DNA from: Methylobacter sp.
Lineage (GTDB): Bacteria > Pseudomonadota > Gammaproteobacteria > Methylococcales > Methylomonadaceae
DNA: 13,080 bases
Direction of reading: 5' to 3'
Assembly (NCBI GenBank): GCA_028714995.1
Contig: JAQTLI010000028.1
Span: 1-13,080, forward strand
Shown: positions 1 through 7,398 of the stretch, piece by piece
How the letters are laid out: the number at the start of each line of letters is the position of its first letter
Numbering within the stretch: the first letter of the stretch is position 1
Notes under the pieces: model-generated
What the model saw: only the letters and a program-made list of their open reading frames with translations
What the model was told of the DNA's origin: nothing
The model's database searches: none
Made by a program: the position numbers and the translations under genes

Positions 1-27
1 ATCTAAACCGATTGTCGTAATATTCAT
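1..27 (-). CDS. IS110/IS1111-family transposase, N-terminal 9 codons (cut by window edge)
   Basis: Only the first nine codons are present and read MNITTIGLD. This is the usual opening of IS110-family DEDD transposases, in which the D of the GLD/GID segment is the first catalytic acidic residue of the RuvC-like domain. The start is supported by AGGA seven bases upstream on the minus strand. The gene points out of the window, away from the efflux cluster. It is identical over the visible part to the copy at the other end. The family is inferred from the N-terminus plus the shared left end; the functional state is unknown. Confidence 0.75.
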
Positions 28-125
28 GGCGGATTCCTCTTCTTCATTTAAGTGGTTGTTACTTTCTTCCACTTTGGCACATCGCGATGCCGCTGGGAAG
101 AGGAGGAGTCCATACCATTATCCTA
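1..125 (-). mobile_element. Left end of an IS110-family (IS1111-group) insertion sequence, partial
   Basis: On the minus strand this holds the left end of an insertion sequence, running from a terminal-looking TATGGACTCCTCC (around 105-117, read on the minus strand) to the start of the transposase at 27. It is the reverse complement of 12954-13078 with a single mismatch (position 90 against 12989), and similarity ends at 126. A short non-coding left end followed by a transposase starting MNITTIGLD is typical of IS110-family elements. The GGACTCC-type sub-terminal repeat points to the IS1111 group. The rest of the element lies outside the window, so its right end, full length and insertion junction cannot be checked. 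Confidence 0.85.
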
Positions 126-415
126 TGGACCTATTCGGCCTGCTGAAAGCCGATTGGGCAAGAAACTGAATCCGCAAAACTGTTTCGTCAGGTGCAGTAT
201 TGCAGCAAAACCTGCTGGATATTCAGCAAGGCTGGATTCGATATGCCGCTTCCTTGTAAAACCGGCCGATCTGTTGTCGCCAGCAACGGCAATAGCGCCA
301 GGTCCTAAATCGCCTCATTTGCCTGGTCAAAAACCGGCTGGTATGCCTCTTGCATCACTCTTGGATGATTCTTCATATTTACTTTTCCACCATCCACAAA
401 ACCTAAGGGGATTTC
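126..415. other. Intergenic region without a convincing gene
   Basis: This 290-base stretch lies between the IS boundary and the MBL lipoprotein gene. A 123-codon forward frame (52-423) runs through it, but it begins inside the IS left end, crosses the boundary and has no coherent domain, so I do not call it. A 23-codon minus frame (376 down to about 308, starting MKNHPRVMQEAYQ) could be the remnant of a gene but is too short to assign. Just before the MBL gene is AAGGGG (405-410), a good ribosome binding site. I see no clear sigma70 promoter, RNA gene or strong repeat. Confidence 0.5.
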
Positions 416-1879
416 ATGCATAGATCAATATACACAGCTGTCGGCCTGGCAGTCGCATTGACTGGGGCAGGATGCAGTTCTCTGCAACCGCAGAGCTTAC
501 AAGCGGCGTCCGAGGCCTCGGGCGCGGACAACATCAAATCAATCGAATTCTCCGGCACCGGACGTTGGTACCAGTTCGGTCAGGCGCCGAATCCGGATTT
601 GTCCTGGCCGCAGTTCGATGTGAAAAACTTTACCGCAGACATCAATTACGACACCGCCAGCGCGCGAGTGCAGATCACCCGCAGCCAGACCGTGGAGCCA
701 GGCCGCTTGCGCCCAGCGCCAGTTGAGCAAAAGGTCGACCAATATGTCAGCGGCGGCACCGCCTGGAACGTGGCCGCTGTCGGTAATGCCGCACCGACGC
801 CAACCGGGCAACCGGCGGCTGTTGAAGAACGTGCAGCGGAAATCTGGGCAAGCCCGCAAGGTTTCCTGAAAGCGGCGCAAGCCAACCATGCCACTTCGCA
901 AGCCGTCGATAGCGGAATCGAAGTATCGTTCAGCATTGCCGACAAGTATCGCTATATCGGCATCATCAACGCCAAGAATCAGGTGGAACGGGTGCAGACC
1001 TGGATCGACAACCCGGTACTAGGCGACACGCTGGTCGAAACCCAATACGACGATTACAAGGACTTCGGCGGTGTACAGTTTCCAAGTCACATCGTCCGCA
1101 GCCAGGGCGGCTACCCGGTGCTGGACATCAACGTATCGTCAGTCAAAGCGAACCCGGCGGTTGACATTGCGGTACCACAGAAAGTCGCCACGGCACCGGC
1201 TGTGGTCGTAATTGCCAACAAACTGGCCGATGGTGTTTACTATCTGACTGGCGGCAGTCATCACAGCGTCGCCATCGATCAGCGCGACCACATCGTGCTT
1301 GTCGAAGCTCCGCTGAATGAAGAGCGCTCAGAGGCCGTCATCGCCAAACTCAAGGAGACCATTCCCAACAAGCCGATCAAATATCTGGTTAACACCCACG
1401 CTCACTTTGATCATTCCGGAGGTTTGCGAACTTTTGTCGATGAAGGCGCAACGATCGTAACGTCGCAACCGAACCAGCCTTATTATGAAAAAGTTTGGGC
1501 CGCGCCGCACACCATCAAGCCCGACCGGCTGGCCAAGTCGAAAAAGCCTGCACGCTTCGAGAGCTTTACTGACAAACACATACTCTCGGACGGCAAGCGC
1601 ATTATCGAGATCCATTCTATCGCCGGCAGCGGTCACAACGATGCGTTCGCACTGGTCTATCTGCCGAACGAGAAAATTTTGGTCGAAGCCGACGCCTATA
1701 CGCCTCCCGCAGCCAATGCGCCACCTCCAGCCAAGCCTAATCCTTATTCTGTAAATCTTTACCAGAACATCCAGAAACTGAAACTGGATGTCGGTCAGAT
1801 TGCTGCCTTACACGGTCCGCGCGTGGTCACGCTGGCCGATCTACGTAGTGCCATTGACCAGCCGATAGCCGCCAAATAA
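416..1879 (+). CDS. MBL-fold metallo-hydrolase lipoprotein with a large N-terminal domain
   Basis: Predicted secreted lipoprotein of 487 residues with a C-terminal metallo-beta-lactamase (MBL) domain. A hydrophobic leader (residues 5-19) ends in LTGAGC with Cys20 as the likely lipidated residue. The lipobox is imperfect because Gly is at -3, and Ser at +2 favours the outer membrane. Residues about 25-265 form a beta-rich domain I do not recognise. The MBL domain follows, with HAHFDH at 328-333 (His328, His330, Asp332, His333), His407 in SGHNDAF, Asp426 in VEADAY and His466 in ALHGP: a full dinuclear metal set. The ligands look intact, so it should be active, but the substrate is unknown. It is longer than single-domain MBL hydrolases because of the N-terminal part. 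The start is supported by AAGGGG five bases upstream. It is separated from the efflux operon by a stem-loop and about 440 bases, so joint function is not implied. Confidence 0.85.
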   Translation: MHRSIYTAVGLAVALTGAGCSSLQPQSLQAASEASGADNIKSIEFSGTGRWYQFGQAPNPDLSWPQFDVKNFTADINYDTASARVQITRSQTVEPGRLRPAPVEQKVDQYVSGGTAWNVAAVGNAAPTPTGQPAAVEERAAEIWASPQGFLKAAQANHATSQAVDSGIEVSFSIADKYRYIGIINAKNQVERVQTWIDNPVLGDTLVETQYDDYKDFGGVQFPSHIVRSQGGYPVLDINVSSVKANPAVDIAVPQKVATAPAVVVIANKLADGVYYLTGGSHHSVAIDQRDHIVLVEAPLNEERSEAVIAKLKETIPNKPIKYLVNTHAHFDHSGGLRTFVDEGATIVTSQPNQPYYEKVWAAPHTIKPDRLAKSKKPARFESFTDKHILSDGKRIIEIHSIAGSGHNDAFALVYLPNEKILVEADAYTPPAANAPPPAKPNPYSVNLYQNIQKLKLDVGQIAALHGPRVVTLADLRSAIDQPIAAK

Positions 1880-1891
1880 CTGGCCCGCCCC

Positions 1892-1928
1892 GGATCAGGG
1901 CAAAAGTGCAAGACTTTTGCCCTGATCC
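1892..1928 (+). terminator. Perfect 16-bp stem-loop after the MBL gene, probable 3' end
   Basis: Bases 1892-1907 and 1913-1928 are perfect reverse complements around a 5-base loop (GCAAG), beginning 12 bases after the TAA of the MBL lipoprotein gene. The stem is long and mixed in composition. It is followed by ACTCCCTTATC rather than a run of T, so it is not a classic intrinsic terminator. It may act as a weak or bidirectional terminator, or as an RNA-stabilising 3' end. A transposon-derived palindrome is also possible. Confidence 0.6.
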
Positions 1929-2202
1929 ACTCCCTTATCGGCCAAACCCATCATCACCGCGATGCCATTAAGTTAGCGGCATCCAGCCGAGCCTGAAGGA
2001 CAGGCTGGCAACTACCGATTTAGCTTATTACCCGTCGCAGCCTTCATGCCGACATAATCTTGTCCCAACCACATATCGAGTCGCCCTGTTGCCTGACAGA
2101 CAGCGCTTGCGCAACCGCTGTTGATTTCCGAGCAATCGTGGATGGATCGCGAATAAAGTTCAAATAAAAACAACACTATAAAACTTGGTATAAAGCTTGC
2201 TT
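1929..2202. other. Intergenic region with a second hairpin and an AT-rich right half
   Basis: No gene is visible here. A second imperfect stem-loop lies at 1986-2009: GCC then AGCCTG pair with CAGGCT then GGC around AAGGA, with G1989 bulged. From about 2155 the composition shifts sharply to A+T, which continues to the start of the tetR-like gene and fits a regulatory region. No RNA gene is recognised. Confidence 0.4.
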
Positions 2203-2279
2203 AATCAAAAATATATTTGAAATGTCACAAAATGAGAGATATGCTTTTTCTAAATCAAATGAGTATTTGAATTTATAAT
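2203..2279 (+). promoter_or_regulatory. Candidate operator pair and promoter of the tetR-mdtABC operon
   Basis: Two copies of the inverted repeat TCAAA-N6-TTTGA lie at 2205-2220 and 2255-2270, exactly 50 bp apart. They share a longer 19-bp consensus, AATCAAANNNNTATTTGAA, at 2203-2221 and 2253-2271, with 15 of 19 bases identical. A perfect -10 hexamer TATAAT at 2274-2279 starts four bases after the second palindrome, which would therefore cover the spacer and -35 side. No good -35 hexamer is seen (TAAATC at 2251-2256). Palindromes of this size over a promoter, directly upstream of a TetR-family gene, are typical of autorepression. Binding by this regulator is inferred. Confidence 0.6.
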
Positions 2280-2318
2280 TTTAATTGTCGAGCATAATCT
2301 TGTTTTCAACTTCCCTAT

Positions 2319-2963
2319 ATGACGAATCTTAAAACCAAGTCGGAAAACACCCGTAACCGACTATTAACCGCAGCCAGCCGAATTTTTGCCGAGAAAGGTT
2401 TTCAGGAGGCGACGATAGCCGAAATCTGCGAGCAGGCGAAAGCCAATATTGCTTCGGTTAATTATCATTTCCGCGACAAGGAAACCCTTTATCTGGAAGC
2501 CTGGCGTTTTGCGTTTAACCGGGAGCTGAATCTGTATCCGCCCGACGGCGGTTTGATGAGCGATGCCTCACCGGAACAACGCCTGGCTGGGCGGATTAAA
2601 TCCCTGGTCTGCCGTGTGGCGGATGACAATTCCTATTCGTTTGCGATTATCCATAAGGAAATGGCTCAGCCTACCCGGCTGCTGGCCGATATTCTGGAAA
2701 AAGAAATCAATCCGCAACGCATGCAAATGTTCGTATTGCTGAAAGAGTGCCTGGGGCAGGCGGCCAGTGAGCAACAGATCCAGTACTGCCACGCCAGTAT
2801 CATGGGCCAATGTTTTCAGCTGTTGCGGTTAAAGCACATGCAAAGTGCCAGGCCGAATCGCAGTCATCCCAGCGACTTAAGCGACATCAAGGCATTTGCC
2901 GAACACGTCGTGCAATTCTCGCTGGCCGGCATTCAAGCCGTTCGCTCTCAAATCCTTAATTAA
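2319..2963 (+). CDS. TetR/AcrR-family transcriptional regulator, CecR (DUF1956)-like
   Basis: DNA-binding repressor of 214 residues, the usual TetR length. The N-terminal helix-turn-helix domain spans about 10-57, with ILxAAxxxFAEKGF-like sequence (LLTAASRIFAEKGFQEATI) and the recognition helix region ANIASVNYHFRDKETLY. The C-terminal part (about 85-205) resembles the CecR/CerR ligand-binding domain, including the FAIIHKEMAQPT segment and the SIMGQCFQLL segment. It probably senses a pump substrate and represses the operon it heads. The adaptor gene starts 11 bases after its stop, so it is co-transcribed with the pump. The ATG at 2319 has no good ribosome binding site, but no better start exists nearby. 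In E. coli the related mdtABC genes are controlled by the BaeSR two-component system instead. Confidence 0.9.
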   Translation: MTNLKTKSENTRNRLLTAASRIFAEKGFQEATIAEICEQAKANIASVNYHFRDKETLYLEAWRFAFNRELNLYPPDGGLMSDASPEQRLAGRIKSLVCRVADDNSYSFAIIHKEMAQPTRLLADILEKEINPQRMQMFVLLKECLGQAASEQQIQYCHASIMGQCFQLLRLKHMQSARPNRSHPSDLSDIKAFAEHVVQFSLAGIQAVRSQILN

Positions 2964-2974
2964 AAAATGTTCGT

Positions 2975-4252
2975 ATGAGTCAAAACAATAGCCACCCATT
3001 ACTCCCGCTCGCCAGCCGACGCCGGGCTTTTTTATTGCCCGGTTCATTGATCGTGCTGGTCATTACGTTCGCCGGCTTTTATTTCCAGCATTCGTCGGCT
3101 GCCACGGATGCGAAGTTTGGGTCGGCCGACGGCAGGGGAGGGCATGAACATGACGAGCATGACGCGCCGGCAGCGGTGTCGATAGAAACTGCCGGCCAGG
3201 GCGATTTTCCGGTGTATCTGAACGGCCTGGGTACGGTAACCGCATTGCGGACCGTGACCGTGCGGCCCAGGGTTGACGGCGAACTGGTGAAGGTGGCGCT
3301 TAACGAAGGCCAGATGGTCAAGGAAGGTGAGCTGCTGGCGGAAATCGATCCGCGCCCGTTTCAGATACAGTTGCAGCAGGTTGAAGGTCAGTTGCTGCGC
3401 GATGAAGCCTTGCTGAAAAATGCCCAAATAGATCACGCTCGTTACCAGACCCTGCTGGAACAGGATTCGATTGCCGCCCAGCAGACCGTGACCCAGGAAG
3501 CTCAGGTCAAACAGTATCAAGGGATTGTGGAAATGGATAAAGCCCAGGTCAATAACGCCAAACTGCAGCTTAGCTATACACGACTAACAGCGCCGATTCC
3601 CGGACGGGTAGGGCTGCGCCAGATCGACCAGGGCAATATCGTCCATGCCGGCGATGCCAACGGTCTGGTGGTGATCACCCAGCTCCAGCCGATCAGCGTG
3701 GTTTTTACCCTGCCCGAAGACAAGGTGCAGATGGTGATACAGCGCTGGCGTTCCAACGAACCCGTTAGCGTGGCAGCCTATGACCGGGCCGGAAAAACCA
3801 AGCTGGCCGAGGGCAAATTGCTGGCGATCGACAACCAGATCGATCCCACCACCGGTACACTCAAGCTGAAGGCGCAATTCGACAATAGCGACCACAGCTT
3901 GTTTGCCAATCAGTTCGTCAACATCAAAATGCACCTGGATACGCTGCCCGGCGTGACACAGGTTTCAAGCGCCGCCATTCAGCACGACACCCAGGGCGCT
4001 TTTGTCTACGTGGTCGACAAAGAAAAAAAGGTTCAGTTGCGCCGCGTTACACTGGGGCCGACCGAAGGCGATAAGGTGGTGGTGTTAAGCAATCTTGCTG
4101 CCAACGAAACGGTGGTGGTGGAAGGCGTCGACCGACTTCGCGAAGGCAGTCAGGTCGATATTGCCCAAAAAGACGGCCAAGCCGTGGCAGCCAGTTCGGA
4201 GATACAGACCAAATCCGAAGGCAAGTCGCGTAAAAAAGATCGGCGCTCCTGA
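2975..4252 (+). CDS. mdtA: RND efflux periplasmic adaptor (membrane fusion protein), MdtA/MuxA type
   Basis: Adaptor of 425 residues that links the inner-membrane RND permeases to the outer-membrane channel. An N-terminal anchor or signal segment spans about 20-36. The first half of the lipoyl (barrel-sandwich) domain is at about 92-130 (VRPRVDGELVKVALNEG), followed by an alpha-hairpin at about 131-200 rich in Gln and Leu. The second lipoyl half is YTRLTAPIPGRVG at about 201-213, then beta-barrel and membrane-proximal domains, with DNQIDPTTGTLKLKAQF typical of MdtA. The mature N-terminus carries GGHEHDEHDAP (His57, His59, His62), an acidic and His-rich patch. The C-terminus ends in a basic tail (KSRKKDRRS). 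It begins 11 bases after the regulator and stops two bases before mdtB, indicating translational coupling. The MdtA assignment rests on sequence similarity and on the B and C permeases that follow. Confidence 0.92.
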   Translation: MSQNNSHPLLPLASRRRAFLLPGSLIVLVITFAGFYFQHSSAATDAKFGSADGRGGHEHDEHDAPAAVSIETAGQGDFPVYLNGLGTVTALRTVTVRPRVDGELVKVALNEGQMVKEGELLAEIDPRPFQIQLQQVEGQLLRDEALLKNAQIDHARYQTLLEQDSIAAQQTVTQEAQVKQYQGIVEMDKAQVNNAKLQLSYTRLTAPIPGRVGLRQIDQGNIVHAGDANGLVVITQLQPISVVFTLPEDKVQMVIQRWRSNEPVSVAAYDRAGKTKLAEGKLLAIDNQIDPTTGTLKLKAQFDNSDHSLFANQFVNIKMHLDTLPGVTQVSSAAIQHDTQGAFVYVVDKEKKVQLRRVTLGPTEGDKVVVLSNLAANETVVVEGVDRLREGSQVDIAQKDGQAVAASSEIQTKSEGKSRKKDRRS

Positions 4253-4254
4253 AC

Positions 4255-7200
4255 ATGACATCTTCAACGCATTCCCAAGCGAATTTCAATCCGTCCCGGC
4301 TGTTCATTCTGCGCCCGGTGGCCACCTCGCTGCTGATGGTGGCGATGTTGCTGGTCGGCATATTGGCTTACCGGCTGTTGCCGGTCTCGGCGCTGCCGCA
4401 GGTTGATTATCCGACCATACAGGTGGTGACCTTGTATCCGGGCGCCAGTCCCGAGGTAATGACTTCGGTAATCACCGCGCCGCTGGAACGCCAGTTCGGA
4501 CAGATGCCGGGACTTACCCAGATGTCGTCGACCAGTTCGGGCGGCGCTTCGGTGGTTACCTTGCAATTCAATCTGGATCTGGATCTGGACATCGCCGAAC
4601 AATCCGTGCAGGCGGCGATCAATGCCGCTACCAACTTTCTGCCCAAGGATTTGCCGCAGGCGCCTATATACAGCAAGGTCAATCCGGCCGATACCCCGAT
4701 CATGACGCTGGCGGTCAGCTCCAAAGCCATGCCGTTATTCAAGGTAGAAGATCTGGTAGACACCCGGCTGGCACAGAAAATAGCCCAGTTGCCGGGCGTC
4801 GGTCTGGTCGGCATTAGCGGAGGCCAGCGGCCGGCGGTGCGGATACAGGCCAATCACAAAGCGCTGGCCGCCTACGGCATCAGTCTGGAGGATGTGCGCG
4901 GCGTGATCGCCGCCGCCAATGTCAATCAACCCAAAGGCATGTTCAACGGCCCGATGCGTTCGGCGATCATCGATAGCAACGACCAGCTGCGGTCGGCGGC
5001 GGAATACCGCGACCTGGTGATTGCCTACCGCAACGGCGCTCCGGTGCGATTGTCCGAAGTCGCCGAAGTGGTGGATGGCGCCGAAAATGTGCGCTTGGCC
5101 GCCTGGGCCAACGATAATGCGGCGGTCATCGTCAACATCCAGCGCCAGCCGGGCGCGAATGTGATCGAGGTGGTAGACAGCATCAAGGAACTGCTGCCGA
5201 AATTACAGGCGTCCTTGCCGCTTAGTGTCGAAGTAGTGCCGTTGACTGACCGCACCGTGACGATACGCGCCTCGGTGCATGACGTGCAATTTGAATTGCT
5301 GCTGGCTATTGTGCTGGTGGTGATGGTGATTTTCATATTTCTGCGCAATGTGCCGGCCACCATAATTCCGGGGATTGCAGTACCGCTGTCACTGGTAGGC
5401 ACCTTTGCGGTGATGTATCTGGCCGGTTTCAGTATCAACAACCTGACGTTGATGGCGCTGACCATCGCCACCGGCTTCGTGGTCGACGACGCCATCGTGG
5501 TGATCGAGAATATTTCCCGCTACATCGAGCGTGGCGAATCGCCTTTGAAAGCGGCGCTGAAAGGCTCGGAACAAATCGGTTTTACCATCATCTCCCTGAC
5601 CTTTTCGCTGGTCGCCGTACTGATTCCGCTGCTGTTCATGGGCGATGTAGTTGGCCGGCTGTTCCGGGAATTTGCGATCACGCTGGCGGTGGCGATACTG
5701 ATTTCTGCCGTCGTGTCGCTGACGCTGACGCCGATGATGTGCGCCAAGCTGCTGCGTCCTGATGCTGAGCATGCCGAAGGCCAAGCCGATAAGCCCGACG
5801 ACTGGTTCGACAGGCTGATTGCCCGTTACGGCCGCAGCCTGGAATGGGTGTTGCAGCGGCAAACCCTGACCATGCTGGTTTTTTTCGCTACCGTGGCGCT
5901 GACCGTGGCGCTGTATGTCTTTATCCCCAAGGGCTTTTTTCCTATACAGGATACCGGCATCATCCAGGGCATTTCAGAGGCGCCGCAGGATGTGTCCTTC
6001 TCGGCAATGGCCGAGTATCAGCAGAAACTGGGCAAGCTGATTCTTGAGGATCCGGCGGTCGACAGCCTGTCGTCGTTTATCGGCGTCGACGGCATCAATA
6101 CCACTCCCAACAGCGGCCGCTTCCTGATCAATCTGAAACCGCATGCCGAACGCTCGGTCAACGCCGCCGAAGTCATCGCCCGGCTGAGACTCAAACTGGC
6201 CGAACTGACCGGGGTTACCCTGTATTTGCAGCCGGTGCAGGATATGACTATGGAAAACCGGGTCAGCCGCACCCAATATCAATTTACCCTGGAGACACCG
6301 GATGCCGAGGAGCTTAACCGCTGGACGCATAAGCTGGTGGAGCGACTTACCGACCAACCGGAGTTCAGCGATGTGGCCAGCGATGTGCAGGATCAGGGGC
6401 AGCAAGTCTATGTCAACATAGACCGCAGCACCGCCAGCCGTCTCGGTATCACCACTGCCGCTGTGGATAATGTGCTGTACAGCGCTTACGGGCAACGGCT
6501 GGTATCGACCATCTTCACCCAGTCCAACCAGTACCGGGTGGTGCTTGAAGTCGATCCCGCTGCCCAGAGTACGCCGGACACCCTCAAGGATTTGCGGATC
6601 CCTTCCAGCAACGGTACCCAGGTGCCGTTATCGGCGATAGCCGAAATATCGGAACGGCCGACACCGTTGTCCATCAATCACCTCGACCAGTTTCCGGTCG
6701 CGACGCTGTCATTCAATCTGGCGCCGGGCGCGGCCCTGGGCGATGCGGTCAAAGACATCGATCGCGCCAAGCAGGAGATCGGCTTGCCGCTAGGCATCCG
6801 TACCAGTTACCAGGGTGCGGCGCTGGCGTTCAAAGCCTCGCTGGACAACACGCTGTGGCTGATTCTGGGCGCCATCGTCACCGTGTACATCGTGCTTGGC
6901 GTGCTGTACGAAAGCTATATCCACCCGATCACTATCCTGTCCACGCTGCCTTCTGCCGGGGTCGGCGCATTGCTGGCGCTGATAGTTTCCGGCGGCGATC
7001 TGGGCATCATCGGCATTATCGGCATTATTCTGTTGATCGGCATCGTCAAGAAGAATGCGATCATGATGATCGACTTCGCTCTGGAAGCCGAGCGCAAACA
7101 GGGAATGCCGCCGGCCGATGCGATTTTTCAAGCCTGTCTGCTGCGCTTTCGGCCGATTCTGATGACTACGCTGGCGGCATTGCTGGGCGCTTTGCCGCTG

Positions 7201-7398
7201 ATGCTGGGCAGCGGTGTGGGATCGGAGTTGCGCCATCCGCTGGGCATTACCATGGTCGGCGGTTTGTTGGTCAGTCAGTTATTGACCTTGTATACCACGC
7301 CGGTGATTTATTTATGGATGGATAGCCTGGCCCGACGAGTCTCCGGCTGGTTGAGCCTGAATCCGCCAGAAGCCGCTGAAAACGAAGGCGGTTTGTGA
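4255..7398 (+). CDS. mdtB: RND multidrug efflux permease subunit MdtB/MuxB
   Basis: Inner-membrane proton/drug antiporter subunit of 1047 residues (E. coli MdtB is about 1040). It starts with LFILRPVATSLLMVAMLLVG, the first transmembrane helix, and is very close to E. coli MdtB throughout, for example SALPQVDYPTIQVVTLYPGAS and GFVVDDAIVVIENISRYIE. It has the 2 x (TM1 + large periplasmic loop + TM2-6) RND layout. Proton-relay residues are present: Asp411 and Asp412 in TM4, and Lys932/Lys933 in GIVKKNAIMMIDFA in TM10. MdtB is thought to work as an MdtB2C heterotrimer with the next gene product. In E. coli the known substrates include novobiocin, deoxycholate and other bile salts; substrates here are unknown. 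Its stop overlaps the mdtC start (TGATG). No good ribosome binding site precedes the ATG, in keeping with coupling to mdtA. Confidence 0.95.
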   Translation: MTSSTHSQANFNPSRLFILRPVATSLLMVAMLLVGILAYRLLPVSALPQVDYPTIQVVTLYPGASPEVMTSVITAPLERQFGQMPGLTQMSSTSSGGASVVTLQFNLDLDLDIAEQSVQAAINAATNFLPKDLPQAPIYSKVNPADTPIMTLAVSSKAMPLFKVEDLVDTRLAQKIAQLPGVGLVGISGGQRPAVRIQANHKALAAYGISLEDVRGVIAAANVNQPKGMFNGPMRSAIIDSNDQLRSAAEYRDLVIAYRNGAPVRLSEVAEVVDGAENVRLAAWANDNAAVIVNIQRQPGANVIEVVDSIKELLPKLQASLPLSVEVVPLTDRTVTIRASVHDVQFELLLAIVLVVMVIFIFLRNVPATIIPGIAVPLSLVGTFAVMYLAGFSINNLTLMALTIATGFVVDDAIVVIENISRYIERGESPLKAALKGSEQIGFTIISLTFSLVAVLIPLLFMGDVVGRLFREFAITLAVAILISAVVSLTLTPMMCAKLLRPDAEHAEGQADKPDDWFDRLIARYGRSLEWVLQRQTLTMLVFFATVALTVALYVFIPKGFFPIQDTGIIQGISEAPQDVSFSAMAEYQQKLGKLILEDPAVDSLSSFIGVDGINTTPNSGRFLINLKPHAERSVNAAEVIARLRLKLAELTGVTLYLQPVQDMTMENRVSRTQYQFTLETPDAEELNRWTHKLVERLTDQPEFSDVASDVQDQGQQVYVNIDRSTASRLGITTAAVDNVLYSAYGQRLVSTIFTQSNQYRVVLEVDPAAQSTPDTLKDLRIPSSNGTQVPLSAIAEISERPTPLSINHLDQFPVATLSFNLAPGAALGDAVKDIDRAKQEIGLPLGIRTSYQGAALAFKASLDNTLWLILGAIVTVYIVLGVLYESYIHPITILSTLPSAGVGALLALIVSGGDLGIIGIIGIILLIGIVKKNAIMMIDFALEAERKQGMPPADAIFQACLLRFRPILMTTLAALLGALPLMLGSGVGSELRHPLGITMVGGLLVSQLLTLYTTPVIYLWMDSLARRVSGWLSLNPPEAAENEGGL

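Noticed and set aside
52..423. 123-codon forward open frame at the left edge
   Set aside because: It starts inside the IS left end, crosses the IS boundary, overlaps the supported MBL start and has no recognisable domain or ribosome binding site.
7395..7397. GTG as the mdtC start
   Set aside because: The in-frame ATG at 7398 immediately follows and gives the common TGATG overlap with the mdtB stop and better ribosome binding site spacing; the difference is one residue.
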